Shown here: piece after piece, positions 62,337 through 64,000 of the stretch
How the letters are laid out: each line of letters starts with the position of its first letter
Position numbering within the stretch: position 1 is the first letter of the stretch
Assembly: GCA_039679945.1 (NCBI GenBank)
Contig: JBDKTY010000168.1
Location: 5,793 to 69,792 of the forward strand
Source of the DNA: SbD1 sp039679945
Lineage (GTDB): Bacteria; Desulfobacterota; Syntrophobacteria; Syntrophobacterales; Syntrophobacteraceae
Direction of reading: 5' to 3'
DNA length: 64,000 nt
Notes under the pieces: model-generated
What the model was told of the DNA's origin: nothing
The model's database searches: none
Seen by the model: the letters and a program-made list of their open reading frames with translations, nothing else
Translations under genes and position numbers: made by a program

Positions 62337-63207
62337 GATTCTCATCATCAGCGGCAAGGGCGGTACGGGCAAAACCTCGCTTACCGGTGCATTTGCCCAT
62401 TTGGCGGTAAACAAGGTCATCTGCGACCTGGACGTGGACGCACCGGACCTTCACCTGCTCCTGTGTCCCTCCTTTGATCAAACCGAGGAATTCTACTCCG
62501 GATTCGAAGCCCGTATTATGGAGGAATTGTGCACCCAATGCGGCCTGTGCGCTTCCATGTGCCGGTTTGAAGCTATCCGTGAAAACGGACATGGCTTTTC
62601 CGTTGATCCCCTGCGTTGCGAAGGCTGCAAGGTCTGCGGCGCCTTCTGCCCCTCGGGCGCTATTCTGTTTCCACAAAAGCATAGCGGGCGGTGGCATGTA
62701 TCATCGACCCGATTCGGACCGCTTGTCCATGCTCGGCTCTTTCCGGGTGAAGCAAACTCGGGACGTCTGGTAATGGTCCTGAAGCAGAAGGCACGCGAAC
62801 TTGCCAAAGCCCGCGGTATGGATATGGTTTTGTGCGATGGCGCTCCGGGAATCGGCTGCCCTGTCATCAGTTCCCTGTCCGGGACCAATTTGGCTGTCGC
62901 CGTGACGGAACCCACGCCCTCGGGCAGGCACGATCTGGAAAGAGTGGCGGATTTATGCGGACATTTTCAAATCGCATTTGCCGTCATCATTAACAAGCAT
63001 GATCTGAATCCTGACGAATCCGCTCGCATCGAGGCGTTCTGCCGCCAGAGAAGCTATCCGCTATTGGCGAGGCTCCCTCATGACCAGATAGTCACCACGG
63101 CAATGCTCCAGGGCAAGGTGGTTACCGAACTGCCGGAAACAGATTTCAGCCGCGAGCTAAAGAAAGGCTGGACAATGATCCGTGAACTCGCGAGTTCAGT
63201 CCGATGA
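62329..63207 (+). CDS. Second MinD-superfamily P-loop ATPase with ferredoxin domain
   Basis: A 292-aa paralogue of the preceding gene. Walker A SGKGGTGKTSL, DLDVDAPDLHLLL, ferredoxin motifs CTQCGLCASMC and CEGCKVCGAFCP, DGAPGIGCP and INKHDLNPDE. It starts at GTG 62329, seven bases after GGGAGG and eight bases into the previous gene. The two paralogues probably act as a heterodimer, as in other tandem MinD pairs of this kind (inference). Confidence 0.93.
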   Translation: MREILIISGKGGTGKTSLTGAFAHLAVNKVICDLDVDAPDLHLLLCPSFDQTEEFYSGFEARIMEELCTQCGLCASMCRFEAIRENGHGFSVDPLRCEGCKVCGAFCPSGAILFPQKHSGRWHVSSTRFGPLVHARLFPGEANSGRLVMVLKQKARELAKARGMDMVLCDGAPGIGCPVISSLSGTNLAVAVTEPTPSGRHDLERVADLCGHFQIAFAVIINKHDLNPDESARIEAFCRQRSYPLLARLPHDQIVTTAMLQGKVVTELPETDFSRELKKGWTMIRELASSVR

Positions 63208-63379
63208 GGACTTCCGGAGATTGCGGGCGCGGGGGCATCATCTCCGCTTTGGTTATCCTTCCGATGCCGGCGGTTAGCGACATCTCTTTTGACTGAAACG
63301 ACAGGAAATTGTGGCTTGCGGGCTTGATCCCGTTTGACTTGTATTGACAAATCATGAAAATTATCAAGGAGATCCACTT

Positions 63380-63763
63380 ATGGAAACTACAGTAGTCGCC
63401 ATTCCATCGACGAATCCCGGCGGTCTTGACTCCCCCCTCGGCGCTCACTTTGGTCACTGTGACCTTTACACTCTGGTCGAAGTTGCTAACGGGCAGGTCC
63501 AAGAGGTCCGCACCTTGCCCAACGTCCCCCATCAACAGGGTGGCTGCATGGCCCCGGTCAATCACCTGGCCCGGAACGGCGTCAAGGTGCTCATTGCGGG
63601 GGGAATGGGAATGCGGCCCCTTATGGGATTCAACCAGGTGGGGATCACGGTTCTTTTCGGCGGCGGCGCTCAGACAGTCGGAGACGCGGTCAGCGCCTTT
63701 CTAAGCGGGGGACTGCCACGCTTCACCAACGAGTTTACCTGCGGAGGTGGCGGTGGGGCCTAG
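63380..63763 (+). CDS. Second NifX-like protein, Gly-rich tail
   Basis: A 127-aa NifX-fold protein (AIPSTNPGGLDSPLGAHFGHC, QQGGCMAPVNHL, IAGGMGMRPLMG, and a Gly-rich FTCGGGGGA tail). It closes the NifX-MinD-MinD-NifX cluster after a 172-bp gap. ATG 63380 after AAGGAGA is preferred to the in-frame ATG 63344. The GHC and GGC cysteines and tail Cys could bind an Fe-S cluster. Confidence 0.88.
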   Translation: METTVVAIPSTNPGGLDSPLGAHFGHCDLYTLVEVANGQVQEVRTLPNVPHQQGGCMAPVNHLARNGVKVLIAGGMGMRPLMGFNQVGITVLFGGGAQTVGDAVSAFLSGGLPRFTNEFTCGGGGGA

Positions 63764-64000
63764 GTTCGAGAGTTTTTCACCGCTTTTCTGTTCATCAAGG
63801 GGTGCAATTGTCCGCGCAAAGGAATTCACAGCACCAACCGAAGCGGGGCGAGCAGATTCTCCACTCCATTACGACAGACAAAAGAGGAAACCGTAACGAA
63901 CATCAATCAGAGATCACCCTCGCCAAGTCGACGATAGGCTGAACCCCACCTGGCTTACTCGGCGATCCCGGCGCTCCAAGCCCGCCCCCTTCATGAATCG

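Overview
The window is about 64 kb of moderately GC-rich, gene-dense bacterial chromosome. Gene content points to a strictly anaerobic Desulfobacterota ('deltaproteobacterial') lineage, probably a syntroph or sulfate-reducer relative. The pointers are a complete methylmalonyl-CoA (propionate) block with a two-subunit B12 mutase, a DsrE-type sulfur-carrier protein, a tungstate-type binding protein, ferredoxin-domain MinD ATPases with NifX-like proteins, an Mla-type lipid transporter, and outer-membrane lipoproteins. The taxon is inferred from gene content only.

Layout. 1-3.4 kb (minus): a sensor kinase, lipoprotein and sigma-54 response regulator operon laid out like GlrK-QseG-GlrR. 3.7-16.9 kb (plus): tRNA-Gly(CCC), then the translation/RNA superoperon rimP-nusA-rnpM-infB-ylxP-rbfA-nrnA-truB-rpsO-pnp, followed by an M16 peptidase and an MBL-fold nuclease. 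17-21.3 kb (minus): a cold-shock gene with its own promoter and terminator, a TIGR01777 epimerase, and an Mla operon (STAS-F-E-D, no mlaC). 21.5-25.1 kb: nitroreductase, lipoprotein, coaBC, family-4 UDG; then a three-copy 67-bp-period repeat. 25.7-28.2 kb: NfeD protease, slipin and a Rho_N-like small protein. 28.4-37.2 kb: the propionate/methylmalonyl-CoA block (small carboxylase-associated protein, biotinylated carboxyltransferase, malate dehydrogenase, mutase large and small subunits, MeaB, epimerase). 37.3-45.5 kb: two VTT/DedA membrane proteins, a divergent long RSH alarmone enzyme, HtrA protease, HNH nuclease, Cys-rich small protein, and a DsrE2-ArsR pair with a clear operator.

45.9-48.0 kb is the most unusual stretch: 2 kb bounded by a 40-bp direct repeat of the 5' half of tRNA-Thr(CGT). 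It carries an intact fic gene preceded by two small, overlapping, broken genes, one with an in-frame amber codon and one with a frameshift. It looks like a decaying integrated element.

48-64 kb: small K+ channel, BaiN-type flavoprotein, TupA-like binding protein, a secreted protein, a PgpH-type 7TM-HD phosphodiesterase, pabA-pabB-pabC for p-aminobenzoate, an azlC-azlD-S4 operon, a 182-bp segment bounded by a 14-bp inverted repeat, and a NifX-MinD-MinD-NifX cluster. All calls are by eye from sequence; no database search was run.
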